In this document: positions 27,733-37,851 of the stretch, one piece after another | Layout of the letters: each line of letters begins with the position of its first letter | How positions within the stretch are numbered: position 1 is the first letter of the stretch | Assembly (NCBI GenBank): GCA_018817385.1 | Contig: JAHIUA010000005.1 | Coordinates: 124,001 to 188,000, forward strand | DNA length: 64,000 bases | Direction: 5' to 3' | DNA from: Pseudomonadota bacterium | Lineage (GTDB): Bacteria > Desulfobacterota > Desulfobulbia > Desulfobulbales > Desulfocapsaceae | The notes under the pieces: model-generated | What the model was told of the DNA's origin: nothing | Database searches by the model: none | What the model saw: only the letters and a program-made list of their open reading frames with translations | Made by a program: the position numbers and the translations under genes

Positions 27733-28662
27733 ATGACAATTTACGTAACAGGACATTCTAACCCTGATACAGATTCAGTTACCGCAGCCATTGGTCTGGC
27801 AACCCTTCTCAATGCCCAGGGACAGGATGCCAAAGCTTGTATGCAGACTTCCCTTGATAAACTCAACCCCGAGTCTACCGTGGTTCTTGAGCGTTTTGGT
27901 CTGACTGCTCCAGAAGAAATGAACAATGTAGCTGGGAAAACTATTGCCCTTGTAGATTTTAGCGATATCGGCCAAGGTCCTGCAGGTCTCACCGAGGCCG
28001 AGGTGGTTGCCATCGTTGACCACCATAAGATTGGTGATGTTACCACCAATCAGCCCATTCTCTTCCGTGCCGAGCCTGTTGGTTGTACCGGAACCGTGCT
28101 CAACAAGATGTTCAAAGATGCCGGAGTTACCATTCCTAAAGACGTTGCTGGTGGAATGCTCAGCGCGATTCTTTCTGATACCGTAAACTTTAAATCTCCC
28201 ACCTGTACCGACGAAGACAAGGCAGCTGTTGCCGAGCTCAAGGGTATTGCCGGTGTAGATGATACCGATAGCCTGTTCATGGATATGCTGAAGGCCAAAT
28301 CTGCAGTAGCTGGCGTTCCTGCAAAAGACCTGCTCTTCCGTGATTACAAAGATTTTGACATGAAGGGTAAAAAAGTTGGTGTTGGCCAGCTTGAACTTGC
28401 TACCCTTGACCAGGTAGCTGATATTCGTGACGACCTGCTTGGTGCCATGAAGGCAGTGAAGGCTGATGGACGTCATTCAGTTCTTCTTATGCTCACTGAT
28501 GTTGTCAAAGAAGGTACTGATCTGGTCGTTATCTCTGACGATCCTGCTCTTATCGAAAGTGCTTTTGGTGGAAAACTCAACGGTGTTTCCATGTGGATTG
28601 ATGGCATGATGAGCCGTAAAAAACAGACTGTTCCTAATCTGCAGAAAGCTTTTGGCTGCTAA
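27733..28662 (+). CDS. ppaC: Manganese-dependent inorganic pyrophosphatase (family II)
   Basis: 309 residues, typical for single-domain family II enzymes. DHH-superfamily motifs: GHSNPDTDSV (His and two Asp), LVDFSD, VDHHKIGD, then the DHHA2 domain with the substrate-binding SRKKQ near the C-terminus. Hydrolyses the PPi released by biosynthesis and by sulfate activation if the organism reduces sulfate. GGAGG lies 8 bp before the ATG. No CBS insert. Promoter and terminator flank it, so it is monocistronic. Confidence 0.95.
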   Translation: MTIYVTGHSNPDTDSVTAAIGLATLLNAQGQDAKACMQTSLDKLNPESTVVLERFGLTAPEEMNNVAGKTIALVDFSDIGQGPAGLTEAEVVAIVDHHKIGDVTTNQPILFRAEPVGCTGTVLNKMFKDAGVTIPKDVAGGMLSAILSDTVNFKSPTCTDEDKAAVAELKGIAGVDDTDSLFMDMLKAKSAVAGVPAKDLLFRDYKDFDMKGKKVGVGQLELATLDQVADIRDDLLGAMKAVKADGRHSVLLMLTDVVKEGTDLVVISDDPALIESAFGGKLNGVSMWIDGMMSRKKQTVPNLQKAFGC

Positions 28663-28702
28663 GAATGGTTTGATCTGATATTTTTCAGAGAGCATGTGAC
28701 AG

Positions 28703-28739
28703 AGGTGTCTATGGGGTTTCCATAGACACCTTTTTTTTT
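28703..28739 (+). terminator. Intrinsic terminator of ppaC
   Basis: AGGTGTCTATGG pairs perfectly (12 bp) with CCATAGACACCT around GGTTT, followed by eight further T. Confidence 0.92.
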
Positions 28740-29117
28740 GCGGCTCGTTACCAGGGAGAGTATTTGTTCATTCCCAACTGGCATTAAAAGTGAAATGCTT
28801 GCTCTTTCAGGACAGGTCAAAGTGACCCGGCTCAGCCGTCTTTATGATGTGTCTCTTTATTTTCTTGGCTGAAGAGTATGGGCGGTGGCCAGGGGGCAAA
28901 GAAAACGAATGGCAAAAAGGGGTTCCGTGTCTCTGGGGTCCATAGTCTTCCTAGCCCTCCTCGAAGTTTTACCGGGAGTTTGAAAGCACGCTTCGCTCTA
29001 ACAGTTCTCAAACTCTTTCATCGGCATCTTCTCTGGATCTTATCCCCCCCGGCAAGGGGAAGGATTAACCTCACCCTGCCAGGAGGGATCAAGGCCGGGT
29101 CCCATGGGACCGGATTT
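28740..29117. other. 378-bp gene-free stretch at a convergent junction
   Basis: No gene. A spaced inverted repeat GAGTTTGA/TCAAACTC lies near 28977-29015, and a tight hairpin CCGGGTCCC-AT-GGGACCGG near 29094-29113 could end transcription of the minus-strand cytochrome gene. I searched it for a tRNA shape and saw none. Confidence 0.5.
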
Positions 29118-30731
29118 TTAGCCGGCAGGACAGGAGACAGGAACAATTTTTGTTTCGTAGTCGAAATTGTCGTCGTGTTCAGGAGTGTGACAGGTCAGGC
29201 AGATGTCTTTCCCGGGAAGGCGTACCATTTTAAATTGTTCTGGGTTGATGCTGTGTTTTTTTCCTTCTCCATGACAGATTTCACAGCCAACAGCCTGTAA
29301 CTCACTGGGAAAAGAAAGCAGACTCTCTTTTGCCAGATGCTGGTCGCTGGTGTTGAACAGATCTCTTGTCACATGACAGGGAAGACATTCGAGATCGAGA
29401 TTTTTCTCTTTTTCCACCAGGGTCGTATAAGCATTGGCGTGTTGGGTGCTTTGCCAGAACTCTGTCTGGGTGGGGTGACAACTGTCGCATACCCGGAATC
29501 CAACAAGATCATGCCCCGGTGAAAACGGCTCCTTGCTGTCTGCAGTCTGGAGTTTGTGTGGTAGCTTGTGTAACTGTCTAACCTGTCGATTGAGGTTTTG
29601 CAGAATTTTGTCGGTATTGACATCGTTGGGCATATTCTTTTTCAGAGCAATAAAACGACATTGATACTGATCGCTGAGGGCACCTGGAGATTGTTCTTGG
29701 GCGATGGTGTCCTGAAGAGAGGTGAGTTTGGACTTTATCTTTTCCTGATCTTTGTGTAATCGGGCAATGGTGCTGGCATATTTTTCATCAGAGGTGCCAT
29801 TTGCTGATTTCTTTTCCAGGCGTTGCAACTGCCAGTTCAATGATCCCAGTCTGTTTTGGAGATCAGCAACTTGTTTTTCCCTGTCTTGTCCCCAGGTCCT
29901 CTGTTTGCCCAAAGTAATTTCCAGGATTCCTTGATACTGACCCTGTTTTTCCGTTTGCGTCACAAGGGTGTTGTTGATGAGTTGTGGAGATGCGTTTCTT
30001 TGATGTTGGCCTGCACCTAACAAGAGGGTTATGGCTGGATACTGTTCGGCAATAAGACGGTTTTCTTCTGTGCTGAGACTGGAGAGAAGAATGATGAAGG
30101 GATTCGTGTTCTCTGTTGTCAGTTGTGGCAGGAGTTGTGGCAGAATCGATTCCCAGGGAGCAACTGTTACACCAGGGAATAGTTGTGGCGGTGGGGCGGA
30201 AAGCGCAGTGATTATCACCTGAACGCCTTGGATTTCTTTTTTGATCCATTGGGGAAAGAGCGGTTGTTTATTCTCGCCTAAGATATTGGCCGAGATCCAG
30301 GGGAAACCTTCAGCTACCCCAGTCTGCAGGAAATCAAGTCCTCCGGCCATATCCAATGGCCCGATTCCCACGGCATCATAGCCAATGTCTCGGTAAATCT
30401 GCATGATGGCTTCCGCAGTGAGTCGCTCTTGATTAGGGCCTGCGGCAACGCCCTGACGTTTGAAGAGTAGATTCCCGGAATCAAGCAACAGTCTTTCCTG
30501 GTTGTCCACTGCACTGATTGTTTGAATCTGAAATATTTTTTTGGACAGACCGCCCAATTGGTTAGAGCTTCAGCCGCATGGTTCTGTCTCTCCCTGAACG
30601 TTATCAGAAAAGAAGAGGAGGGCAGGTGCTGAGGAAGCACCGTATACGTTGCCGCTGAAGATCAGAAATAAAAAGAGTAACAGTCCCCAGAAGAGGAGCT
30701 TCCTGCCGGAGTATATGTCATGTCTGTGCAT
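29118..30731 (-). CDS. Selenocysteine-containing metallophosphatase-like tetrahaem cytochrome (Sec54)
   Basis: 537 residues if TGA 30572-30570 is read as Sec; otherwise two fragments in the same frame. Signal peptide about 10-32. N-terminal 5'-nucleotidase/UshA-like domain whose diagnostic start is ETEPCG-U-SSNQLGGL, where relatives have EPCGC. Usual metal ligands look lost: SDNVQG where an Asp-His pair is expected, DSGN for DAGD, GPLDM for GNHE. A coiled coil spans about 230-300. The C-terminal c554-like domain has four haem motifs (CDSCH, CLPCH, CEICH, CLTCH). Predicted periplasmic redox protein. ATG 30731 overlaps rarA by 14 bp, suggesting translational coupling. A SECIS-like hairpin follows the TGA. 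Confidence 0.85.
30541..30557 (-). promoter_or_regulatory. Candidate bacterial SECIS hairpin in the cytochrome gene
   Basis: Minus strand TTGGGCGGTCTGTCCAA folds as a 6-bp stem (one G-U) with loop GGTCT. The loop begins 18 nt after the UGA and starts with GG. Stem size, loop size and GGT content parallel the mvhD SECIS at 1985-2010. Confidence 0.7.
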
Positions 30732-32058
30732 TGTTTTTTCTCTGTTGAAGGATAATTCGCCATTTTTCAAGGCGATCTTTGATCAGGGCCTCATATCCCC
30801 GGGTTGTGGGAGCATAAAAACGTTCTCCCTTGAGTTCCTGGGGAAGGTGCTCCTGGTCCACCAGGGTCTGTTCTGCATTGTGGGCGTACTGGTAGCCTTT
30901 GCCGTAGTTAAGCTGTTTCATCAGGGCGGTGGCGGCATTGCGCAGGTGAAGAGGGACAGGGAGTGAACCGCTGCGGCCAATGGTCCGTTTTATGACTTCT
31001 TCGCTTTTGTATAGACTATTGCTTTTGGGGGCTGTGGCCAGATAGACCACTGCCTGGGCAATGGCCAAGCCACCTTCCGGGAGCCCCAGGCTGTGGTAGG
31101 CATCTCGGCAGGATATGGTGTGGACCAGCGCTTGGGGATCAGCAAGACCGATATCCTCTGATGCAAAGCGAATCAGTCTGCGACAGATATAGAGCGGATC
31201 TTCACCGGATTCAAGCATACGGTAGAGCCAATACAGGCTGCCATCAGGGTCAGAATCGCGAAGGCTCTTGTGCAGGGCTGAAATAAGATTGTAATGTTCT
31301 TCTCCACCTTTGTCGTAACGAAGCGTGGTCTGTTGACTTGCTTCTTTGATGTCGTTCAGGGTGATGATTCTCTCGTCGTCACTGTTCATTTTTAGGCGAT
31401 GAAGTGCGATAGTTGCGGCAATTTCAAGAGTGTTCAGTCCCCTCCTGGCGTCACCGTCAGCCAATGCGACGAGAAGTTTGAGGCCGTTCTCGGCAAAAGT
31501 CAGTTCATGGCTACCGAGACCATGATTGCTGTCAAGCAGTGCTCTTTGGAGTATCGTCTGAAGGTTCTCCGTGGAGAGAGGAGTGAGGACAAGGACTCGG
31601 CATCGCGAAAGAAGAGGGGCGATCACCTGGAAAGAAGGATTTTCCGTAGTGGCTCCTATCAAAGTGAAAAGACCGTTTTCCACATGGGGAAGAAATGCAT
31701 CTTGTTGGCTTTTGTTGAATCGATGAATCTCGTCAATGAAGAAAATGGTTCCTCTTTTTTCTCTGTCTCGGAGTTGTTCTGCCTGTTCAACAATCTTCCT
31801 CACCTCTTTCACTCCAGAAAGAACTGCCGAGAAGTAGACAAAATCAGCGGCAGTAGATCGTGCCAGAATTCGAGCAAGTGTTGTTTTTCCTGTTCCTGGC
31901 GGACCCCAGAGGATGAGAGAGGGGAGTGTCCCGGATTCCAGCATGCTTTCCAGTAATTTTCCTTTTCCCAGCAGTTTTTCCTGACCGACAAACTCTTGAA
32001 GGGAATGTGGGCGCATTCGTTCTGCCAGAGGGGCGTGGTTATTGGGAGTATTCTGCAT
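30718..32058 (-). CDS. rarA: Replication-associated recombination protein RarA/MgsA
   Basis: 446 residues. AAA+ clamp-loader-like ATPase with Walker [10 protein letters not shown], Walker [20 protein letters not shown], sensor 1 [10 protein letters not shown] and the arginine finger SRCRVL, then the MgsA tetramerisation domain ([18 protein letters not shown]). Acts at stalled replication forks. Its 3' end overlaps the start of the selenoprotein cytochrome gene. Confidence 0.95.
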   Translation of the reverse strand: MQNTPNNHAPLAERMRPHSLQEFVGQEKLLGKGKLLESMLESGTLPSLILWGPPGTGKTTLARILARSTAADFVYFSAVLSGVKEVRKIVEQAEQLRDREKRGTIFFIDEIHRFNKSQQDAFLPHVENGLFTLIGATTENPSFQVIAPLLSRCRVLVLTPLSTENLQTILQRALLDSNHGLGSHELTFAENGLKLLVALADGDARRGLNTLEIAATIALHRLKMNSDDERIITLNDIKEASQQTTLRYDKGGEEHYNLISALHKSLRDSDPDGSLYWLYRMLESGEDPLYICRRLIRFASEDIGLADPQALVHTISCRDAYHSLGLPEGGLAIAQAVVYLATAPKSNSLYKSEEVIKRTIGRSGSLPVPLHLRNAATALMKQLNYGKGYQYAHNAEQTLVDQEHLPQELKGERFYAPTTRGYEALIKDRLEKWRIILQQRKNNAQT

Positions 32059-32480
32059 GGTTATTGGTAATAAGAATAGGGTAACACAGCGGGGAAGGGT
32101 TCACCGGAGTTATTTCAGTTGTGACGAGAAAGCAGACTTCGTTGCCAAGGGTTAAGGATAGATATGCTGTTTTTGGGTTCAATGGCAATTTTTCCAGGAT
32201 TCCCCCGAGGGTTGCAGTTGCCTTCACAGCACTTCGATTCTTTTTATCGTATCAATAACTCATTTTTTAACTTTTTATCATGATACACAAGAAAATTACT
32301 TAATAAGAGAGTAAAAGGCACTTGTTTTTTTTATGAGTCCAATAATAAAAAGGTAAAGGCTATCTCTTGAAACCAGAGAAGGTGAATGGTAGTATTCTTT
32401 TGTTGTGGTTTCTTGCGCTACTGCCTATTGTCTGAGAATTCCAAAGATACCTTATCCTGTTGAGAGATAAAGAGTAATCA
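32059..32480. other. 422-bp divergent intergenic region
   Basis: Lies between rarA and the adenylate cyclase gene. AT-rich in its centre (32240-32360). No repeat, RNA or credible short gene seen; individual promoters could not be assigned with confidence. Confidence 0.4.
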
Positions 32481-34052
32481 ATGTTTGCACATAAAATCCT
32501 AGTGGTAGATGATGAGGCATTTATTGCCGATATGAGTAGAATGACCCTTGGCGATATTGGCCACGATGTATTCTGCGCATACAGCGGGGAACAAGCCGTT
32601 GAAATGGCAATGGAATCACATTTCGATCTGGCCATTGTAGACGCCATGCTTCCCGGGATGAGCGGCATGGAAACTTTTGACATCATTCGGCAGACGAATC
32701 CTGGTGTCATTGGCATTCTCGTTACCGGTCATGCCAATATTGATATGGTCGTCGAGGCAATGAACAAGGGGTTTAGCCGTGTTTTGGGAAAACCCCTTGA
32801 TACTGGTGAATTGGTCAAGGCTGTTCAGGAAGCCCTCGCTCTTGCCCATCTCCGTGAGGAAAACACCCGTCTTAAAACCTTACTCCCCCTCTATAAACTT
32901 GGCGAAAAATTTCTTTCAGCCGCTTCTTGTCAGGAAATCTATGAAGAACTTCTGGACACTGTCTGTCTGCAGATCAGTGTTCCTTTTATTTCGCTGATGA
33001 TGTTTGTGGAACAGGAAAACTGTCTGAAGGTGGTGGCATCCAGGGGCATGGATCAAGAACTGGCTTCTTCTGTTATCTTACAGTCAGGGGAGAAAATTGC
33101 AGGATGGGTCTATGCCCATGGGAAGCCCGTTATTTTGAATAAACAGACTCAAGCCTTATCGCCATTTAAAGAATACCTGCATCGGGATGATGTTACAGCC
33201 TCTATCTCTTTTCCACTTTGCGGCAGAGGAAAAGTGCTTGGAGTCATAAATATCAGTCAGACCACCAAAGATGTGGAATACAGTCAATCTGATATTGAGA
33301 TGTTGTCAGTGATCTGTGGCCAGGCGGTCATGGCTATTCAAAATGTCGCCTCCATGGAAGAGCGAGAGCAGAATGCCCGGACGAAGGCCCTTTTTGAGCA
33401 GTATGTCGCTCCAGAGGTTGCTGAAATATTGTTGAATTCCAGCAAGAATCCCATGGAAATAGGTGGGGTTAAGGAAATTACAATTCTTTTTGCCGATATC
33501 AGAAATTTTACTCTGGCCGTGCAGCATTTGTCTCACCAGGAACTGAGACTTTTTCTTAATGAATTTTTTGATCTATTCTCGGAAGTTGTTTTTTCCTGGA
33601 AGGGAACTCTGGATAAATTCATGGGTGATGCCGCACTCGTTGCCTACGGTGCTCCGGTAACCCTGAAAGATCCTTCTCAAGCGGCTGTGTGCACCGCCAT
33701 TGAGCTTTCCCATGGCTTTGAGCAGTTACGACATAAATGGTTTCGGAAGTCAGATATCTTTGCGCAGTTAGGCCTGGGGATAGGGATCAGCCGTGGAGAG
33801 GTTTTTCATGGCAATGTCGGCTCTTCCAGGAGACTGGACTATACTGTTATCGGAACAGATGTGAACATCGCTCAACGCCTGGCTTCCGAGACCGAGTCGG
33901 GGCAGATTCTGATTACTGAGTCGGTGTATAAGGATGTGCTGGGCTCTTTTCCGATGCAGGAAGAAAAAGCCAGACAACTCCGGGGATTGGAAAAGGTCAT
34001 AAAACTCTATTCGATTCGCTCGGATCAGGTAGAGGATGCTTGGAAAAAATAG
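32481..34052 (+). CDS. Response regulator-GAF-class III adenylate/guanylate cyclase
   Basis: 523 residues. Receiver domain 1-120 with phospho-acceptor Asp54 (IVDAMLPGMSG) and the acidic pair DD near 10. GAF domain about 135-280. Class III cyclase domain about 325-510: metal-binding ILFADIRNFT, GTLDKFMGDAALVAYG and RGEVFHGNVGSSRRLDYTVIGTDVN, with most catalytic positions present, so it should be active. Makes cAMP or cGMP under phosphorelay control; no cognate kinase is adjacent. GAGATAAAGAG precedes the ATG. The cNMP-binding protein at 37852 is a plausible reader. Confidence 0.92.
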   Translation: MFAHKILVVDDEAFIADMSRMTLGDIGHDVFCAYSGEQAVEMAMESHFDLAIVDAMLPGMSGMETFDIIRQTNPGVIGILVTGHANIDMVVEAMNKGFSRVLGKPLDTGELVKAVQEALALAHLREENTRLKTLLPLYKLGEKFLSAASCQEIYEELLDTVCLQISVPFISLMMFVEQENCLKVVASRGMDQELASSVILQSGEKIAGWVYAHGKPVILNKQTQALSPFKEYLHRDDVTASISFPLCGRGKVLGVINISQTTKDVEYSQSDIEMLSVICGQAVMAIQNVASMEEREQNARTKALFEQYVAPEVAEILLNSSKNPMEIGGVKEITILFADIRNFTLAVQHLSHQELRLFLNEFFDLFSEVVFSWKGTLDKFMGDAALVAYGAPVTLKDPSQAAVCTAIELSHGFEQLRHKWFRKSDIFAQLGLGIGISRGEVFHGNVGSSRRLDYTVIGTDVNIAQRLASETESGQILITESVYKDVLGSFPMQEEKARQLRGLEKVIKLYSIRSDQVEDAWKK

Positions 34053-34161
34053 GATTTCCGTTCAAGTTCAGTGAGGCGTAGATTTCTGCTCCTCTGCACT
34101 TGCTGGAATGTAAATTTTCCAAGGTATGCTGAATTTCATAGGGTGCTGGAGTCGGTTGCGG

Positions 34162-34419
34162 TCACTTTTCCATTGTCGTTACCTGGAGGAGAAGGTCGTC
34201 TATCTGTACGATGTCGCCATGGAATAACTTTTTTCCTCGCTGTGTCTCTTTTTTGCCATTGACCTGGACATCGCCATTGGCTATTCGTATTTTTGCCTCT
34301 AATCCATCCTGGACAGTATTGGCCAGCTTTAAAAATTGACCAAGTCGAATCGGTTCCCGCGAAATGAGAACGGATGTTTGTTCGTGTGTTGATTGAGTGG
34401 TTTTTTGAGGGGCAGACAA
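34162..34419 (-). CDS. S4-domain RNA-binding protein
   Basis: 85 residues. S4 core about 22-80 (RLGQFLKLANTVQDG, IANGDVQVNGKKETQRGKKLFHGD), resembling YbcJ-type small RNA-binding proteins. The only start in frame is TTG 34419, supported by AAGGGAAT about 10 nt upstream. Cytoplasmic; RNA target unknown. Confidence 0.75.
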   Translation of the reverse strand: MSAPQKTTQSTHEQTSVLISREPIRLGQFLKLANTVQDGLEAKIRIANGDVQVNGKKETQRGKKLFHGDIVQIDDLLLQVTTMEK

Positions 34420-34755
34420 TATCTTATTCCCTTGTTGTCATGAATATTCTGGCTTGAGTTATCATTTCAGTTACCTCTTCTCCAGGTAGATTTCCCGTGT
34501 CCTTATTTTATTCATTTTGTTTGAAAATTAATAATTATTCTATTGTAAACTACCCAATCACTGCTGTCGAGGGCGAAAGGGTGAGAGATTGAAATGAAAA
34601 AATGATTGGTGTAACTGTTCAGATGATTTATAAAACTTCTTATGTTAGCATTATTGCAAGTATGGAGCAGTAGGAGTGGATGCTGTTCAGGAATCTTGTC
34701 TGGCAGTGGATCCCAATTATGTGTTTTTTGATCTGTTTTTTTGTTGAGGTGTAAG
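34420..34755. other. 336-bp divergent intergenic region
   Basis: AT-rich leader between the S4 gene and the aldehyde dehydrogenase. Promoters presumably lie here, but I cannot assign one. No repeats recognised. Confidence 0.35.
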
Positions 34756-36207
34756 ATGGAGTTACAAGATCCTGCTCTTTTCAGGCAGGAATGTTATATC
34801 AATGGCAAGTGGGTAAGTTCTGAAAAGAGGATTGAGGTAACAAATCCAGCGGATAACAGTGTACTGGGCTCTGTTCCTGCGCTAGGGACTATGGAGACAC
34901 GGGGGGCCATTGAAGCTGCCCAGCTGGCCTATCCTGAATGGAGAAGTCTGACGGCCAAGGAACGTTCCGGCTATCTGAAAAAATGGTTTGATTTGATCGT
35001 GAGCCACAAAAAAGATCTCGCCTTTATCATGACCAGTGAACAGGGGAAACCTTTTTCAGAGGCAGAGGGGGAGGTCTTGTACGGTGCGGCCTATGTCGAA
35101 TGGTTTGCCGAAGAGGCCAAAAGGGTCTATGGTAATACCATCCCCATGGCACAAAAGGACAAACGGATCGTCGTTCTTAAGGAACCTGTAGGGGTCTGTG
35201 CCGCGATCACTCCCTGGAATTTTCCTTCTGCGATGATTACCAGGAAAGCAGCACCTGCCCTTGCTGCGGGGTGTACTGTAATTGTAAAGCCTGCTGCCCA
35301 GACGCCATTTTCGGCCCTGGCCCTGGCTGAGCTTGCCCACCGTGCTGGAATTCCTGCAGGGGTATTTAATGTGGTTACCGGTCCGGCACAAGAGATCGGG
35401 GCGGAATTAACCTCGAATCCTATTGTCCGCAAATTGAGTTTTACAGGTTCCACACCAGTGGGAAAACAGCTGATGGCCGCCTGTAGTGGCACCGTAAAAA
35501 ATATTTCTCTGGAACTTGGTGGGCATGCCCCCTTTATTGTCTTTGACGATGCAGATATTGATGCAGCGGTAGCCGGCGCCATGGCCTCGAAGTACAGAAA
35601 CGCCGGCCAGACCTGTGTTTGTGCCAATCGTTTCATCGTCCAGAAGGGAGTGTATGAAGTCTTTGCTGAGAAATTAGCTGCTGCAGTTACATCTCAGTTG
35701 CGTGTTGGTTCAGGATTTCAGGCGGATGTGAACCAGGGGCCGTTGATAGACATACATGCCGTTCTCAAAGTGGAAGAGCAGATCAAGGATGCCTGTGACA
35801 AAGGGGCAAGGATTATCACCGGAGGAAAACGGGTAGGGAATAACGGATTCTTTTTTGAACCCACCATTCTTCTGGACGTGACCAGTGATATGAAGATTGC
35901 CAGAGAAGAGACCTTCGGACCCGTGGCACCGCTCTTTGTTTTCCGGAAAGAGGAAGATGCCGTTGCCATGGCCAATGATTCTCAATATGGTTTGGCGTCA
36001 TATTTTTACAGTCGAGATATGGCGCGTTGCTGGAGGATTACCGAGGCGTTGGAGTATGGTATGGTTGGCGTGAATACCGGCGTACTTTCCTCGGAGTCAG
36101 CACCTTTTGGGGGAATGAAGGAATCAGGAACAGGAAGAGAGGGTTCCATGTATGGCATAGATGAATACCTGGAGATAAAATATATGTGTGTTGGCGGCCT
36201 GTCTTGA
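34756..36207 (+). CDS. gabD: NAD(P)-dependent succinate-semialdehyde-type dehydrogenase
   Basis: 483 residues from ATG 34756 with GAGG upstream. Aldehyde dehydrogenase fold: cofactor motif ITPWNFPSAMITRKAAPALAAG, catalytic Glu in LELGGHAP, catalytic Cys in GQTCVCANR, and EETFGPVAP. The sequence is closest in character to GabD, oxidising succinate semialdehyde to succinate, but ALDH specificity is not certain from sequence. No gabT partner nearby. Confidence 0.85.
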   Translation: MELQDPALFRQECYINGKWVSSEKRIEVTNPADNSVLGSVPALGTMETRGAIEAAQLAYPEWRSLTAKERSGYLKKWFDLIVSHKKDLAFIMTSEQGKPFSEAEGEVLYGAAYVEWFAEEAKRVYGNTIPMAQKDKRIVVLKEPVGVCAAITPWNFPSAMITRKAAPALAAGCTVIVKPAAQTPFSALALAELAHRAGIPAGVFNVVTGPAQEIGAELTSNPIVRKLSFTGSTPVGKQLMAACSGTVKNISLELGGHAPFIVFDDADIDAAVAGAMASKYRNAGQTCVCANRFIVQKGVYEVFAEKLAAAVTSQLRVGSGFQADVNQGPLIDIHAVLKVEEQIKDACDKGARIITGGKRVGNNGFFFEPTILLDVTSDMKIAREETFGPVAPLFVFRKEEDAVAMANDSQYGLASYFYSRDMARCWRITEALEYGMVGVNTGVLSSESAPFGGMKESGTGREGSMYGIDEYLEIKYMCVGGLS

Positions 36208-36473
36208 GGCACAATGGATAAAAAAATCTCGACAAATAATGTCATCTGAACTATCCACTTGGAATACCGATTTTTTTTATCTTTGTTTTTGAGAGCTGGA
36301 CTCCACAGGTTTTGCCACCTCATAACTATTTTTCTTGGCTGTTATAACAAAAAATTAAACTGCTAGAGGCAGTAGCTGCTGTTGAGGCACCTGCACCTCC
36401 TCAGGGGTCTACTGAAAAATCATCTGTAGCGTTTGAGAATTATTAACTATTAGAAAAAGATGGAGAAAGCACA

Positions 36474-36971
36474 ATGAAGGATGTTCTTTTATTGAAACGA
36501 AGGGTTGTTTTTGGTCTGTTAGCTACCTCACTCGTGGTGCTGGGTGGCTGTATACCGGGAGTCACATCAAACACAAGCGCCATTACCCCTGTTGGAGATC
36601 TCCCGTCAATAACCAGCTCCGTTGCCAATTATAATGATATTGAGCTGCCAGCAGACATGAAAAATGATATAAAGAAAAGCATGTCAATCTCAACGGATTC
36701 TTTCAGGGGAGGGATTATCCACTACTCAGGAAGGGTGGAAATAAACTCTTTGAAAGATTTCATTATTTCTTCCATGAAAAAAAATAAGTGGAAGCTGGTT
36801 GGTGAAGTATCCTATCAAAATATCATTCTCGCTTTTACTAAGCCCAACAGGACTTGTATGATGAATCTTGAAAATAATGGTCCCCTCTCTAATACCACAG
36901 TAACATTGTATGTTACTGTGGATGTTGCGGCAACGAAGTCTTTAAATCCCTTCGGTGAACCTATCAATTAA
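36474..36971 (+). CDS. Hypothetical lipoprotein
   Basis: 165 residues. Basic N-terminus, hydrophobic stretch and lipobox VVLGGC (Cys near 26), so it is predicted lipidated. The mature domain (about 55-150) has a beta-rich pattern (SFRGGIIHYSGRVE, KKNKWKLVGEVSYQNIILAFTK) resembling small DUF-type lipoproteins of Desulfobacterota. Function unknown. A strong terminator follows. Confidence 0.72.
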   Translation: MKDVLLLKRRVVFGLLATSLVVLGGCIPGVTSNTSAITPVGDLPSITSSVANYNDIELPADMKNDIKKSMSISTDSFRGGIIHYSGRVEINSLKDFIISSMKKNKWKLVGEVSYQNIILAFTKPNRTCMMNLENNGPLSNTTVTLYVTVDVAATKSLNPFGEPIN

Positions 36972-37031
36972 TTGTGAAAATCATTTTTAGCAGGGAATGA
37001 ACTGAACACCTCCCTGTTATGATGGGTCTTC

Positions 37032-37073
37032 AGCCGTTATCTTTTCTCGAAGAGATAACGGCTGTTTTTTTTT
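37032..37073 (+). terminator. Intrinsic terminator after the lipoprotein gene
   Basis: AGCCGTTATCT pairs perfectly with AGATAACGGCT around a 10-nt loop, followed by G and nine T. Confidence 0.92.
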
Positions 37074-37122
37074 GGTGAAGGAATAAGAGTTTTCATATTC
37101 ATCCTCATGTTCTGAAACAACA

Positions 37123-37686
37123 ATGAATCTACTTGTCAGCCTGGCGGCCATGTGTTTTTCGTTTTGTCTGGTCCTGTTTTCCTGGCAAACAGGAAGTACT
37201 GCTGACAGCTATCTCTCTCAGGTGAGAAGATTTGCCGAAGCAGGTGACAGTGAGTCTCAGTATGCCTTGGCCCTTCTTTATGAATATGGAGGGGACGCAC
37301 TGGAGCGTGACCAGAGACAGTCGATAATCTGGTTTGAAAAAGCTGGCCGAGCTGCTCTACCGGCAGCCTGTCTGGTTTTGGGGATAAAATTTGAAAGTGG
37401 AAATGGTGTTCATCAGGATTATAGCAAAGCAGCCCGCTGGTATGGGTGTGCGGCGCGGCAGGATTGGCCAGCGGCACAGCTTTTTCTTGCACGACTGTAT
37501 CGAGAAGGGAATGGCGTGCAACAGAGTAACATCATGGCCCTTGCCTGGCTGGGTTTAGCTGCAGAGCATGGTTATCCCGGTGCCGAGGAAGAATATAGAG
37601 AACTCCTGATGACGGTCGATTCAGTAACTGTCCCTGTCTTGAAGGAAAAACAAAAATGGTTACTGCAGGAGGAAAAGGCTTTGTAA
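37123..37686 (+). CDS. Exported Sel1-repeat protein
   Basis: 187 residues. Signal sequence about 1-26, then three to four Sel1-like TPR repeats (QYALALLYEYGGDALERD, AACLVLGIKFESGNGVHQDY, AAQLFLARLYREGNGVQQ). Such repeats mediate protein-protein contacts in the periplasm. The partner is unknown; not clearly linked to the 37852 gene. Confidence 0.82.
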   Translation: MNLLVSLAAMCFSFCLVLFSWQTGSTADSYLSQVRRFAEAGDSESQYALALLYEYGGDALERDQRQSIIWFEKAGRAALPAACLVLGIKFESGNGVHQDYSKAARWYGCAARQDWPAAQLFLARLYREGNGVQQSNIMALAWLGLAAEHGYPGAEEEYRELLMTVDSVTVPVLKEKQKWLLQEEKAL

Positions 37687-37851
37687 TTGAGAATTATCTT
37701 TTTTTTCCTTTATTTTCTTGCCATATACATTGATAATAACGATAAGTTAATACATAGGAAAATCGATTGTTTTTGTGATTTTTTTTGCTGAGAGCCCTCT
37801 TGGTAATGGTTGATCATTGACCACTTGTTATCCCCGAATCTATTCGTAATC

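Noticed and set aside
27775-28476. 233-codon minus-strand ORF over ppaC
   Set aside because: Overlaps the pyrophosphatase completely; shadow.
28740-29117. tRNA-Sec (selC) or other RNA in the gap beside the selenoprotein gene
   Set aside because: No acceptor-stem or anticodon-arm arrangement fits.
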